Below are positions 8,301 to 15,486 of a DNA stretch of 64,000 bases, piece by piece (the stretch's first letter is position 1; every line of letters starts with the position of its first letter). The DNA is from Shewanella sp. GD04112. Lineage in GTDB: Bacteria > Pseudomonadota > Gammaproteobacteria > Enterobacterales > Shewanellaceae. Made by a program: the position numbers and the translations under genes. The notes below the pieces were generated by a model. It had not been told where the DNA came from. It was given only the letters and a program-made list of their open reading frames with translations, and searched no databases. The stretch spans positions 3,844,001 through 3,908,000 of the forward strand of contig NZ_JAOEAL010000001.1 in the NCBI RefSeq assembly GCF_029835735.1. The letters run 5' to 3'.

Positions 8301-9096
8301 AACCGACAAAGTAGTGGGCGTTGAGGCGCAAAAGCTGTTTGCCGATGGTCAGGCGATGCTTAAAAAAATCATCGATGAAAAATGGCTCACCGCCAAGGGC
8401 GTAATTGGGCTATTCCCCGCCAATACCGTCGGCTTCGATGATATTGAGCTCTATACCGACGAGACTCGCACCGAAGTCGAAATGACCACCCATCACCTGC
8501 GGATGCAGCTTGAGCGTGTAGGTAACGATAACTTCTGTCTGGCCGACTTTGTGGCGCCAAAAGACAGCGGCGTTGCCGACTATATGGGCGGCTTTGCGGT
8601 GACCGCTGGCCATGGTATCGACGAGCATATCGCCCGCTTCGAGGCCAATCACGATGACTACAACGCCATTATGCTCAAGTGTTTAGCCGACCGTTTAGCC
8701 GAAGCCTTTGCAGAGCGGATGCACGAGCGCGTGCGTAAGGAATTCTGGGGTTATGCCGCAGATGAAGCCTTAGATAACGAAGCCTTAATCCGTGAGAAAT
8801 ACAAAGGGATCCGCCCCGCACCGGGTTACCCAGCGTGCCCGGATCACACCGAAAAAGGCCTGTTGTGGGAACTGTTAAAGCCGAATGAAACCATCGACTT
8901 AAACATTACTGAAAGCTACGCCATGTTCCCCACCGCCGCAGTGTCCGGCTGGTACTTCGCCCATCCAAAATCCCGCTACTTTGGCGTGACCAATATTGGC
9001 CGCGATCAGGTGGAGGATTACGCTAAGCGTAAGGGAATGACAGTGAGTGAAACGGAGAAGTGGCTAGCGCCAGTGTTGGATTATGATCCTGAGTAA
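5362..9096 (+). CDS. metH: Methionine synthase, cobalamin-dependent
   Basis: MetH transfers the methyl group of 5-methyltetrahydrofolate to homocysteine through protein-bound cobalamin. The 1244-residue protein has the four standard modules: homocysteine domain (about 1-340, zinc ligands Cys258, Cys321 and Cys322), pterin domain (about 365-650), cobalamin cap and Rossmann domain (about 670-910, axial ligand His774 in GDVHDIGKN) and the S-adenosylmethionine reactivation domain (about 920-1244, with RPAPGYPACPDH). The ATG at 5362 has AAAGG upstream; the N-terminus is about eleven residues longer than in E. coli. It is divergent from cobC and shares the neighbourhood with B12 uptake and assembly genes whose product it needs. 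Confidence 0.99.
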   Translation: MAISLHRASQALADIRNQLSKRILILDGAMGTMIQGYKLEEEDYRGERFKDWHTDVKGNNDLLVLTQPHIIKQIHIDYLKAGADIIETNTFNATTIAMADYDMQSLSAEINREGARLAREACDEIEQATGKPRYVAGVLGPTNRTCSISPDVNDPGFRNIHFDELVTAYCESTRALIEGGADIIMVETIFDTLNAKAALFAIETVFDELFGPNSPARLPVMISGTITDASGRTLTGQTTEAFYNSLRHIKPLSIGLNCALGPKELRPYVEELSRIAECYVSAHPNAGLPNEFGGYDETPEDMASVIQEWAREGMLNIIGGCCGSTPEHIKVIREAVEPFAPRVLPEIPVACRLSGLEPLTIDAQTLFVNVGERTNVTGSAKFLKLIKEGKFEQALDVAREQVESGAQIIDINMDEGMLDGVEVMHKFLNLIASEPDISRVPIMIDSSKWEVIEAGLKCIQGKGIVNSISLKEGEEKFIEQATLVKRYGAAAIIMAFDEQGQADTKARKVEICTRAYRVLVDKVGFPPEDIIFDPNIFAIATGIDEHDNYAVDFIEAIKEIKATLPHAMISGGVSNVSFSFRGNNPVREAIHAVFLYHAIKVGMDMGIVNAGQLAIYDDIDPELKDKVENVVLNLPCPVEDSNNTEQLLEIAEKFRGDGSSSAKKEDLEWRSWPVNQRLAHALVKGITEFIDEDTEAARQLASRPLDVIEGPLMDGMNIVGDLFGSGKMFLPQVVKSARVMKKAVAYLNPFIEQEKVEGQSNGRILMVTVKGDVHDIGKNIVGVVLACNGFEVFDLGVMVSVERILEAVKEHNIDIIGMSGLITPSLDEMVHNVKTFHREGLTIPAIIGGATCSKIHTAVKIAPHYPHGAIYIADASRAVPMVSKLVSNETRQATIDEIYAEYEEMRIKRLSQTKRKEIVSLEAARENRCQHDWANYTPFKPNVLGRQVFEDYPLTDLVDRIDWTPFFRAWELHGHYPEILTDKVVGVEAQKLFADGQAMLKKIIDEKWLTAKGVIGLFPANTVGFDDIELYTDETRTEVEMTTHHLRMQLERVGNDNFCLADFVAPKDSGVADYMGGFAVTAGHGIDEHIARFEANHDDYNAIMLKCLADRLAEAFAERMHERVRKEFWGYAADEALDNEALIREKYKGIRPAPGYPACPDHTEKGLLWELLKPNETIDLNITESYAMFPTAAVSGWYFAHPKSRYFGVTNIGRDQVEDYAKRKGMTVSETEKWLAPVLDYDPE

Positions 9097-9170
9097 TCAG
9101 GATCGGACTTACGCTAACGCGGTTTGAAAAGCTGATTCAAACTTCGTTTGAAATTTTAAATCAAAATCAA

Positions 9171-9197
9171 AGTCGTGGGGCTTCACCCCACACCCGA
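9171..9197 (-). repeat. Repeat module B (GTGGGG hairpin), copy downstream of metH
   Basis: The plus strand reads GTCGTGGGGCTTCACCCCAC followed by ACCCGA, which is the reverse complement of modules at 14787-14808, 15411-15433 and 15490-15511. The 6-bp GTGGGG/CCCCAC stem closes a five-base loop. It lies 75 bp past the metH stop. Confidence 0.8.
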
Positions 9198-9292
9198 TGT
9201 TGCTGGTTCGTGTCGCATTGCGAACTAGCAACCATATCGCTGTAAAGTAATGATGCAACTCATTGCCTGCCGCAGGCTTTCGCACTGTTACC

Positions 9293-9373
9293 CCAGTGAC
9301 ACGCCGTACTTATGCTTTAAAAAAGTATCCTTGTAGGCTCTACTAAAACATCCATGTTTTAGAAGGTCACTGG
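9293..9373 (-). repeat. Compact folded repeat unit nested in the metH downstream region
   Basis: The ends CCAGTGAC (9293-9300) and GTCACTGG (9366-9373) form a perfect 8-bp outer stem. Inside are a hairpin CTAAAACAT-cc-ATGTTTTAG (9343-9362) and a second pairing of GTACTT with AAGTATC (9306-9329). The layout and the apical CATGGATG on the minus strand resemble the longer repeat module A, so this is probably a shortened relative. Confidence 0.6.
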
Positions 9374-9477
9374 TGCAACAATGCCTTATCTGGTGCACCC
9401 ATCAGTTTCAGCATATCTTTTGTAGACTAATTAATTAAAAAATTAGCCACATAAAAGACAGACTTTGTACTTATTCG

Positions 9478-9585
9478 AAAATCGCTAACGCTTCCGATGG
9501 GGCATCCCTTCCCCCCGAAAGCTACGCAGGCGTCCTGTCTGCGTCACGCTATTTTCTTCAACGCCCTTCAGCAACTTCGCAGGGG
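9478..9585 (-). repeat. Repeat module A, truncated copy
   Basis: On the minus strand this starts with CCCCTGCGAAGTTGC (9571-9585), contains a CGCAG/CTGCG hairpin and the TAGCTTTCG...TCGGAAGCGTTA stem, and stops after ATTTTCGAATAAG. The closing 3' arm (AACTTCGCTAGGGG in the intact copy at 14586-14738) is absent, so the copy is broken on its left side. Confidence 0.7.
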
Positions 9586-9747
9586 ATAGTGAACTTCTGC
9601 AAGGTTAGAGTTAACTTTTCGCACTAAAAGAGCTATGCAAGTTCTGACTTTTATCCTAGATCTTTGCTTACTATGCAATGAGATCTGTTTACACATTCAG
9701 TAGCACAAGATAAGAACAGTAGCACAAGATAAGAAAACGACGTCGTC

Positions 9748-12700
9748 CTAAAACTGCATTCTGCGAAAGTAAAAAAACTCTCTCAAAAACAAGAGCAGCA
9801 ACAATGCCGATAAAAAAGCAATATCAACCCCGCCACCTCCCGCACTTGAATCTTCTGTCGTCGGAGGCTCAGACGGATCGATCGGAGGAGGCTTAGTTCC
9901 ATCATCATTAACATTGGCATCCACTATTTTTAAAGAAAATGTCTGACTGACACGATTAATACCATCATCTACGAAGATAGTTATAGGATTGGTTGCCTTT
10001 GCATTATCAGGAATTACTCCTTTAATATATCCATCAGCGGTAACACTCATCCAGTTTGGTTTATCTTCCAAGCTAAATGTCAACTTATCAAAATCCGAAT
10101 CAATAGCTCTCACTGGAATATTAAAATGATCCCCAGCCGCATAATATAATGTCAAATTCATATCTACATTTGGCGGGGAATTCGCCCAGTCACATCGTTC
10201 ATAAAATGTACAATCAGGATCGATCAAAATGAATTCATCAAGAAAACCAGGAGCACTACCATTATACATAACACGACCGGATGAAAATTTAGGAGTAGAT
10301 ATATCAGAACGGGAGGAATCAGGAAACATATCCAAGAACTTCACTTTCAATGTTTCATTGTCAAAAATAAAAAACTTATTTTGACTGCCAGAGTCAAATT
10401 GAGTAGACGCGCGACGATAATATCCATAAATATATCTTTCATCAGTATTATACTGGCCTTTAACTAGTGATAACTGATGAGTTACGCCATCATTTACATA
10501 TATCTCACCAAAACTCCCAGCCTTGATGTAATAGACCTTGTATTCATCCATGGGGCTTAGTTGCTCAGACCAAAATAAAACTGTTTCACCAACAAAGGCC
10601 AAATTCTGAATGCCATATGGGAATGGTATCAGGGTTGCATCATAGACTAAATCAATATTACCAGTCATCACATTCAGTGAATACAGCATACTATTCGCAA
10701 AGTAATAATATTTTCCATCATATTTATTGAATGCGATGTTGCGACTAAGATCGACAAACGGTGATTTATCTTCTGGTATAACCGATAAACTTCCATCGTT
10801 ACAATCTAACAAGGATAATTTAAATCTATAATTTTCGTCAGCATAAGATATTAAAACTTTACCAAATGTTTTTGAACTGAATTCAATAGAAGCAACATAC
10901 TCACTATTAAACAGTTCTCTGCCTTGCTGAGAAATAAGCTTCACATGTTGATTATGATCTATATACTTTGAAAAAAGTGTCGAATTTCCACACTGATATT
11001 GTGGTTCGACAAAAGTACCAGCCTTAAAGTCATAAAAACCTACCGCAGTTTTAAGATATTTACCATCAACAACAGGATTAGCATCAATAACAGAATTAAG
11101 ATTTAAATTTAAAAATTCATTCGCTAGTCTTATTTTATCTACTGGAGCAGTATTTTCTTGATTAAGTCTAAAAAGTAAAGACTCATCGTTAACGTCAATT
11201 TTCACATAGTAATAACTTCCATCACCAATAACTCCATTAAAATAAAAACCACACTCCCCCCCACATTTAACAGGAAAGTCAATATAAGCCATCTCTCCTC
11301 GAAAATTTATATGGCCAATCTTATTGTTTTTTCTATCATTAAAAACCCATCCATTCGATACAGGAAAGTAATTATATTCGGAGGTATCACTTCCACCATC
11401 GAGATAATACCTTGAATCTAATCTAACTAAATTAACCTTATCAGTAAAACTGTACATACCAAAAAATGGGAAATAACCAATTGAAATTACATTGCCATTG
11501 ATCTCGTAAAATTGAGCAAGGTCTTCTGTCTTATCGACAAGAACGAAACCTGCTGGCCGTCCATATTGATCAAAATTATTCGAGTTTCCAGAAACCTTTG
11601 TTAACTTTAGATTATCTAATTTGAGTTTATAGATTGAAGTGCGCCATTTTTCTGAATCAACCATTGGTGAATTGAAGTCCACTAAATTAAACATAAAGTT
11701 TGAATCTGAAACGTATAAAGATTCAAATGTTCTATAATCAGACTCGAAAATAAATCTTGACTTTTCTGTTACAGGGTCGAAAATCAGTATGTTGTTTTTT
11801 TCAAAACGAGTTCCATAGGAGCTATAATCTCCATTCTGCCATTGATCAACTACAGCTATCAATTCACCTGCAGAATTAAAGCCGATGAAATCAGCATAGA
11901 CATAGCTATTTTTATTATAGTTTATGATCTTTTCTATTTTTTTACTTTGTTTTCCAATAACGACCACACAAGAGTTTTTCTTAAATGTCCTTGATTCCAT
12001 CAAATCATTTTCATCATCACTCGATATATAATAGCTATATTCATTCTCAAAAATATTAGAAAAAGAGAAGAATGTAACCATATCTGATTTTTTAGCACCA
12101 CAGGCAATGTCGCCATTAAGGCTGAGAATATTTTCAATACCATCATCTGTCAGTTTTGAAAAAACAATATCAGAACCAATTTCACTCAAAAAGAACATCG
12201 AATTTTCATTGTAATTATAGGTTACATTGCGCTTCAATCTATCAGGACTTTTAATTTTCTTCATACTCACTTCATGAGTATTCTCTATAGTTCCATCTGT
12301 CACAACTGAGTCTATAAACCCTTCTGCAGAGATTTGAGAATTTCTTTGTTGTGTAACACTATAACGACCTATTCTCGCAATATCATATGTACTATTAACG
12401 CCAGAATAGATTACAGTCTCTTCTCCTGAAATTTGTCGTTTAACGATTTCATTAACGTTTTGATGTACGATTCCATCATCATCGACTCTTATTATATTAT
12501 TAACTGATATAATCCTAGTAGATTTAATAAAATCATCAGTAAATATTTTTTTAGTATTGACAATTGTACCATCTGTCTCAAAAAGACCTTTCTCTGCCGT
12601 AAATACAGCCTTATCTTTACCTATTCGTCTTAAACCATTAATTAATCCTGTAGTATTTGAAGCACTAAGTTTTTTGAAGTTTCTATCTAAATTAGAATAA

Positions 12701-12942
12701 GAATATAATTGTCTACTCCCATTAGAATCAACAGCCGTAAAAACTAATCTATCACCTAGAATCAGTGCCTTTTCCTCAAAATCAGTAGGATTGACACTTG
12801 GAATAACGAATTCACTGTCAGAATCTAGATATGATAGCTTATCAAATTTTGGATTTGTATTTACTACTTTATAGCCCACAGCGATACTTGTCATACTGGT
12901 TAGCAGACCACAAATGGTTACTGCAAAAATTGTTATTCTCAT
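9748..12942 (-). CDS. Large secreted protein of unknown function with GlyGly-CTERM tail
   Basis: The 1064-residue product begins with a signal peptide (MRITIFAVTICGLLTSMTS). The long middle part is rich in short beta-strand-like segments with aspartate- and tyrosine-rich turns, suggesting a beta-propeller, but no named domain is recognised. Near residues 940-1030 there is an Ig/cadherin-like putative domain (DFDKLTFSLEDKPNWM, then IFVDDGINRVSQTFSL). The tail has a Ser/Gly-rich SSAGGGG, a hydrophobic helix and a basic end (FRRMQF), the layout of GlyGly-CTERM sorting signals. The ATG at 12942 follows AAAGGAT. The gene is clearly more AT-rich than its neighbours and is flanked by repeats, so it is probably acquired. 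Function unknown. Confidence 0.85.
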   Translation of the reverse strand: MRITIFAVTICGLLTSMTSIAVGYKVVNTNPKFDKLSYLDSDSEFVIPSVNPTDFEEKALILGDRLVFTAVDSNGSRQLYSYSNLDRNFKKLSASNTTGLINGLRRIGKDKAVFTAEKGLFETDGTIVNTKKIFTDDFIKSTRIISVNNIIRVDDDGIVHQNVNEIVKRQISGEETVIYSGVNSTYDIARIGRYSVTQQRNSQISAEGFIDSVVTDGTIENTHEVSMKKIKSPDRLKRNVTYNYNENSMFFLSEIGSDIVFSKLTDDGIENILSLNGDIACGAKKSDMVTFFSFSNIFENEYSYYISSDDENDLMESRTFKKNSCVVVIGKQSKKIEKIINYNKNSYVYADFIGFNSAGELIAVVDQWQNGDYSSYGTRFEKNNILIFDPVTEKSRFIFESDYRTFESLYVSDSNFMFNLVDFNSPMVDSEKWRTSIYKLKLDNLKLTKVSGNSNNFDQYGRPAGFVLVDKTEDLAQFYEINGNVISIGYFPFFGMYSFTDKVNLVRLDSRYYLDGGSDTSEYNYFPVSNGWVFNDRKNNKIGHINFRGEMAYIDFPVKCGGECGFYFNGVIGDGSYYYVKIDVNDESLLFRLNQENTAPVDKIRLANEFLNLNLNSVIDANPVVDGKYLKTAVGFYDFKAGTFVEPQYQCGNSTLFSKYIDHNQHVKLISQQGRELFNSEYVASIEFSSKTFGKVLISYADENYRFKLSLLDCNDGSLSVIPEDKSPFVDLSRNIAFNKYDGKYYYFANSMLYSLNVMTGNIDLVYDATLIPFPYGIQNLAFVGETVLFWSEQLSPMDEYKVYYIKAGSFGEIYVNDGVTHQLSLVKGQYNTDERYIYGYYRRASTQFDSGSQNKFFIFDNETLKVKFLDMFPDSSRSDISTPKFSSGRVMYNGSAPGFLDEFILIDPDCTFYERCDWANSPPNVDMNLTLYYAAGDHFNIPVRAIDSDFDKLTFSLEDKPNWMSVTADGYIKGVIPDNAKATNPITIFVDDGINRVSQTFSLKIVDANVNDDGTKPPPIDPSEPPTTEDSSAGGGGVDIAFLSALLLLLFLREFFYFRRMQF

Positions 12943-13146
12943 ATCCTTTCATCCTTGAGAAAAATCAAAACACATACCAAACAAAAAAATCACAATTAAT
13001 AAACAAGTTATAATAACTTACCTCATACGAGTATGGAAGATACATATGTTGTGCAAATTCAATCTAAAATACTCAGGCAAGTAAAAACTCGGAGGGACAC
13101 ATTTTATGCTTAAAAGTTGAATAACTCACAAGCCGAAGGAATGCCC

Positions 13147-13393
13147 CTAGTTACCGCGCGCATTTGCGTTCGTTGTGTGAGCGAGGCATGGTCGCTCTCG
13201 TGCATCTGATCCATAGGGAAATGGTAAAATGTCAGGGTGATGCATGGAACATCATTGACCATGCACTTCACAACATTCACGCATCCTGCCTATCAGATGG
13301 CAAGCTAGCTTTCGCAGGTGCAGGGACGCATCCTTCGGAAGCGATAGCAAATTTGCCAATGATTCTAAGGGGCTTTCAACTCCGTTAGGGGCG
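13147..13393 (+). repeat. Repeat module A, copy interrupted by about 105 bp
   Basis: The right half (13301-13393, from CTAGCTTTCGCAGGTGCAGG to the CTCCGTTAGGGGC end) is nearly identical to the copy at 15216-15363. The left part keeps TGTGAGCGAGGCATGG (13174-13191). Between them lie roughly 105 bases absent from the other copies, inserted at the apex of the CATGGATG hairpin. Confidence 0.65.
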
Positions 13394-13445
13394 GCAAGGA
13401 TTCTTATTAACAAAGAGGCAAGAGAGAATTGCTGTTGCTCCCCCC

Positions 13446-13498
13446 TTGGTCGACTCTTGTTTAACAATCAAGGGAGAAGACCCACAACTTTGATTTAT
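13446..13498 (+). repeat. Repeat module B, degenerate copy
   Basis: The segment starts CCTTGGTCGACT and ends GACCCACAACTTTGATTTAT, matching the two flanks of module B (CCTTGGTCGGGT ... CCCCACGACTTTGA), but with extra unrelated bases in the middle that destroy the GTGGGG hairpin. It lies immediately beyond the stop of the gene at 13518. Confidence 0.5.
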
Positions 13499-13517
13499 GG
13501 TAGAAATATCGACTACT

Positions 13518-13940
13518 TTATTGCGGAAGTACCAATTCACCAGAGTCATACGCCTTATCAAATTCTGCTTTGGCATCGGCTTTATGGTTTAGGCAGTTGA
13601 CCATATGCTCATCTGACTTATAGTTTTTGCAGTCTTCGGGGACGATGTAGTATTTGCGCCATGCTTCAGCTTTACGTATGCGTGCGGCTTCGTTTTGCTG
13701 GGCGATACGTTGTTGTTCCGCAGCCTGTTGCATTGCAATTTGTTGCTTTTGATATTCAGCAAGCTGACGCTCTTTTACAGCTTGTTGGCGAGCTTTTTCT
13801 CGCTGTTGCTGCTGTAGCGCGATTTCATTTATTTCTTGCTTAACCCGATATTCGACGTAGCTTAGATAGCCAATTCGTACTAACAAAGTAACCAAGCTCG
13901 CTAGCAAGATCCCTAAGGTAATCTGGAGTACTAGTTTCAT
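13518..13940 (-). CDS. Small membrane-anchored coiled-coil protein, function unknown
   Basis: The 140-residue product has one N-terminal hydrophobic helix (residues about 5-28, LQITLGILLASLVTLLVRIGYL) and then a glutamine-, alanine- and charge-rich heptad region to about residue 90 that should form a coiled coil. The C-terminal part (YYIVPEDCKNYKSDEHMVNC) has two or three cysteines that could bond outside the membrane. No family is recognised. It is 20 bp downstream of the HEPN gene on the same strand, so the two are probably cotranscribed. The upstream ribosome site is weak. Confidence 0.7.
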   Translation of the reverse strand: MKLVLQITLGILLASLVTLLVRIGYLSYVEYRVKQEINEIALQQQQREKARQQAVKERQLAEYQKQQIAMQQAAEQQRIAQQNEAARIRKAEAWRKYYIVPEDCKNYKSDEHMVNCLNHKADAKAEFDKAYDSGELVLPQ

Positions 13941-13960
13941 CGCTGCTCACACTAACCTAA

Positions 13961-14491
13961 CTAAACTGAACCCAATGCTTTATCTGTAGCAGTCACTAAC
14001 TCGGTTATAAATCGAATACACTTATCCACTTCATCGCGCTTAATAATCTGAGGGGCTCCTATTTCGACCTGTGCACGATGAACCGCATCTCCACGCTTTT
14101 TTAGCCAAGTATTAAGGTTTTCTCTGGCTTGTTTAGGGATATAATTCGGCCATTTCCAATGCTCTGTAACATCAACCCCGAAAAACTCTTCAAAAATTTG
14201 CTTAGTTTTAGCCGAGTCAGGGTTATGAAACATTTTCAAGCGGGTAGAAAACTGCTGCTCCATAAAGTTTCCAATTTGACACCCTTTTAATGCACCAAAC
14301 TTGTTGTTGAAAAGTTCTGTAGCAACATCTTCTACATAGGTTTCCCAAGCAGTCATAGTCATGATCAAAGCAGCTCTTTTTAATGCCTCTGGTGCAGCCT
14401 TGCCTTGACCAGCATTAAGGTTGTCATAGCATTCGATTAAAACTCGCGCATCACCAATTGCACGCTTAAATGTATTTAGAGCAACAGACAT
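13961..14491 (-). CDS. HEPN-domain protein, RiboL-PSP-HEPN-like
   Basis: The 176-residue protein is all-helical in appearance and has the pattern of RiboL-PSP-type HEPN proteins: an N-terminal helix with MTAWETYVEDVATELF (residues about 46-61) and a late motif KRGDAVHRA, in which Arg133 and His138 form the Rx4-6H signature of HEPN ribonucleases. HEPN proteins of this type often act as RNases in toxin-antitoxin or anti-phage systems. No antitoxin or nucleotidyltransferase partner is adjacent; the only companion is the coiled-coil gene downstream. Nuclease activity is inferred from the motif and not certain. Confidence 0.7.
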   Translation of the reverse strand: MSVALNTFKRAIGDARVLIECYDNLNAGQGKAAPEALKRAALIMTMTAWETYVEDVATELFNNKFGALKGCQIGNFMEQQFSTRLKMFHNPDSAKTKQIFEEFFGVDVTEHWKWPNYIPKQARENLNTWLKKRGDAVHRAQVEIGAPQIIKRDEVDKCIRFITELVTATDKALGSV

Positions 14492-14585
14492 TTTATTCCT
14501 TAGCTAAATAGTAGCCATAAAAGTAACAATCTGAATTTTAATAAAGTTTTTTGAATAAACACTAATACCAAGAGTTGCGCCAATA

Positions 14586-14738
14586 CCCTGCGAAGTTGCC
14601 GACGAGCGTTGAAGAAATCACGTGAGCGAGGCATGGATGCCGAGCTAGCTTTCGGGGTACAGGATGTACCATCGGAAGCGTTAGTGATTTTCGAATAAGC
14701 GCTAGGCCAGTAACTAATGCATGTAACTTCGCTAGGGG
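14586..14738 (+). repeat. Repeat module A, intact copy 1
   Basis: A 153-nt unit closed by CCCTGCGAAGTT (14586-14597) with AACTTCGCTAGGGG (14725-14738). Inside are a stem GAAATCAC/GTGATTTTC, a hairpin GGCAT-gg-ATGCC, and a stem CTAGCTTTCG with TCGGAAGCGTTAG capped by GGTACA-gga-TGTACC. The second copy at 15216-15363 keeps the same stems with different bases in several pairs. Confidence 0.85.
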
Positions 14739-14740
14739 AG

Positions 14741-14835
14741 TCTTGGAGCATCCAAGGAGGATAGGACGAGCAGTCCTCCTTGGTCGGGTGTGGGGTGAAG
14801 CCCCACGACCTTGATTCATCTCGGCCGACAGGCCG
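14741..14835 (+). repeat. Repeat modules B and C, copy 1
   Basis: Module B starts with a perfect 10-bp hairpin CCAAGGAGGA/TCCTCCTTGG (14752-14783), followed by GTGGGG-tgaag-CCCCAC (about 14791-14807). Module C is the small hairpin CGGCC-gaca-GGCCG (about 14820-14834). The same order recurs after module A at 15363. A further hairpin AATTGGCA/TGCCAATT follows at about 14848-14873. Confidence 0.8.
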
Positions 14836-15215
14836 CAAAAAACTGATAATTGGCAGTGATAACATTGCCAATTCGCGACGCCCAGCAAACCAGCACTATC
14901 AAAATGTTTTAACTTTGTCGTTCGACAAAGCTTCCCATAGCTACCGCACTTGGCTAACAGTCATTAGCCAACGATGGTAAGGGCTGGATTCTTCAGGAGG
15001 CGTTTCTAGCGAAATAAAGATACATCTTCCTGATGCAAGTGAACTGAACCGAGGTCACGATTAAGTTTCATCCTTGTTAAAAACCTAAGATAACGTTCTG
15101 CTTAATATCTGTCTACCACTTTCACATTACAAATTAAGTAGTTAAGTGATGACTAATCTTGGCACTTAGCTTTTAAGAACAAGCTTACAACTCCATAGCC
15201 TAAGGAATACACCAT

Positions 15216-15363
15216 CCCCTCGGAGTTGCCGCAGGGCAAATAGACAAATTGCGTGAGTCTCGCCATGGATGGCGAGCTAGCTTTCGCAGGTGCAGGGACG
15301 CATCCTTCGGAAGCGATAGCAAATTTGGCTATAAGCACAAGGGGCTTTCAACTCCGTTAGGGG
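15216..15363 (+). repeat. Repeat module A, intact copy 2
   Basis: A 148-nt unit closed by CCCCTCGGAGTTG (15216-15228) with CAACTCCGTTAGGGG (15349-15363). Inside are CAAATTGC/GCAAATTTG, the hairpin CTCGCCAT-gg-ATGGCGAG (15259-15276), and CTAGCTTTCG (15277-15286) paired with CGGAAGCGATAG (15308-15319), capped by GGTGC/GCATCC. Confidence 0.85.
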
Positions 15364-15465
15364 CGTCTTGGAGCATCCAAGGAGGATAGGACGAGCAGTC
15401 CTCCTTGGTCGGGTGTGGGGTGAAGCCCCGCGACTTTGACTTATCACAGCCGATAGGCCGCAATA
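15364..15465 (+). repeat. Repeat modules B and C, copy 2
   Basis: The hairpin CCAAGGAGGA/TCCTCCTTGG is at about 15377-15408, the GTGGGG module at about 15411-15433 (here with GCCCCGC in place of GCCCCAC), and the small hairpin AGCC-gata-GGCC at about 15448-15460. Order and spacing match copy 1. Confidence 0.8.
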
Positions 15466-15486
15466 AACAGATAACAGCAATATGAT

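Larger units (their letters stand above)
9097..9747. other. Intergenic region filled with structured repeat modules
   Basis: No credible gene is present in these 651 bases. The metH stop lies inside a small inverted repeat (GATCCTGA/TCAGGATC, 9086-9105). Going away from metH there follow a hairpin TTCAAAC-TTC-GTTTGAA (about 9135-9151), a GTGGGG/CCCCAC hairpin module near 9171-9197, a compact folded unit at 9293-9373 and a truncated copy of a longer folded unit at about 9478-9585. All are relatives of repeats at 13.1-15.6 kb in the opposite orientation. Confidence 0.75.
12943..13517. other. Intergenic region with a damaged structured repeat
   Basis: This 575-bp stretch separates the 1064-residue gene from a small coiled-coil gene. 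Bases 12943-13140 are AT-rich and probably carry the promoter of the minus-strand gene, though I cannot pick one with confidence. Bases 13147-13500 hold degenerate modules A and B of the local repeat. Short frames here are products of the repeat rather than genes. Confidence 0.6.

Noticed and set aside
14586..15363. Integron attC recombination sites, because of the GTTAGGGGC ends and imperfect inverted repeats
   Set aside because: The opposite ends do not carry the matching RYYYAAC core, copy 1 has GCTAGGGG in place of GTTRRRY, the spacing does not delimit single-gene cassettes, and no integrase gene is seen.
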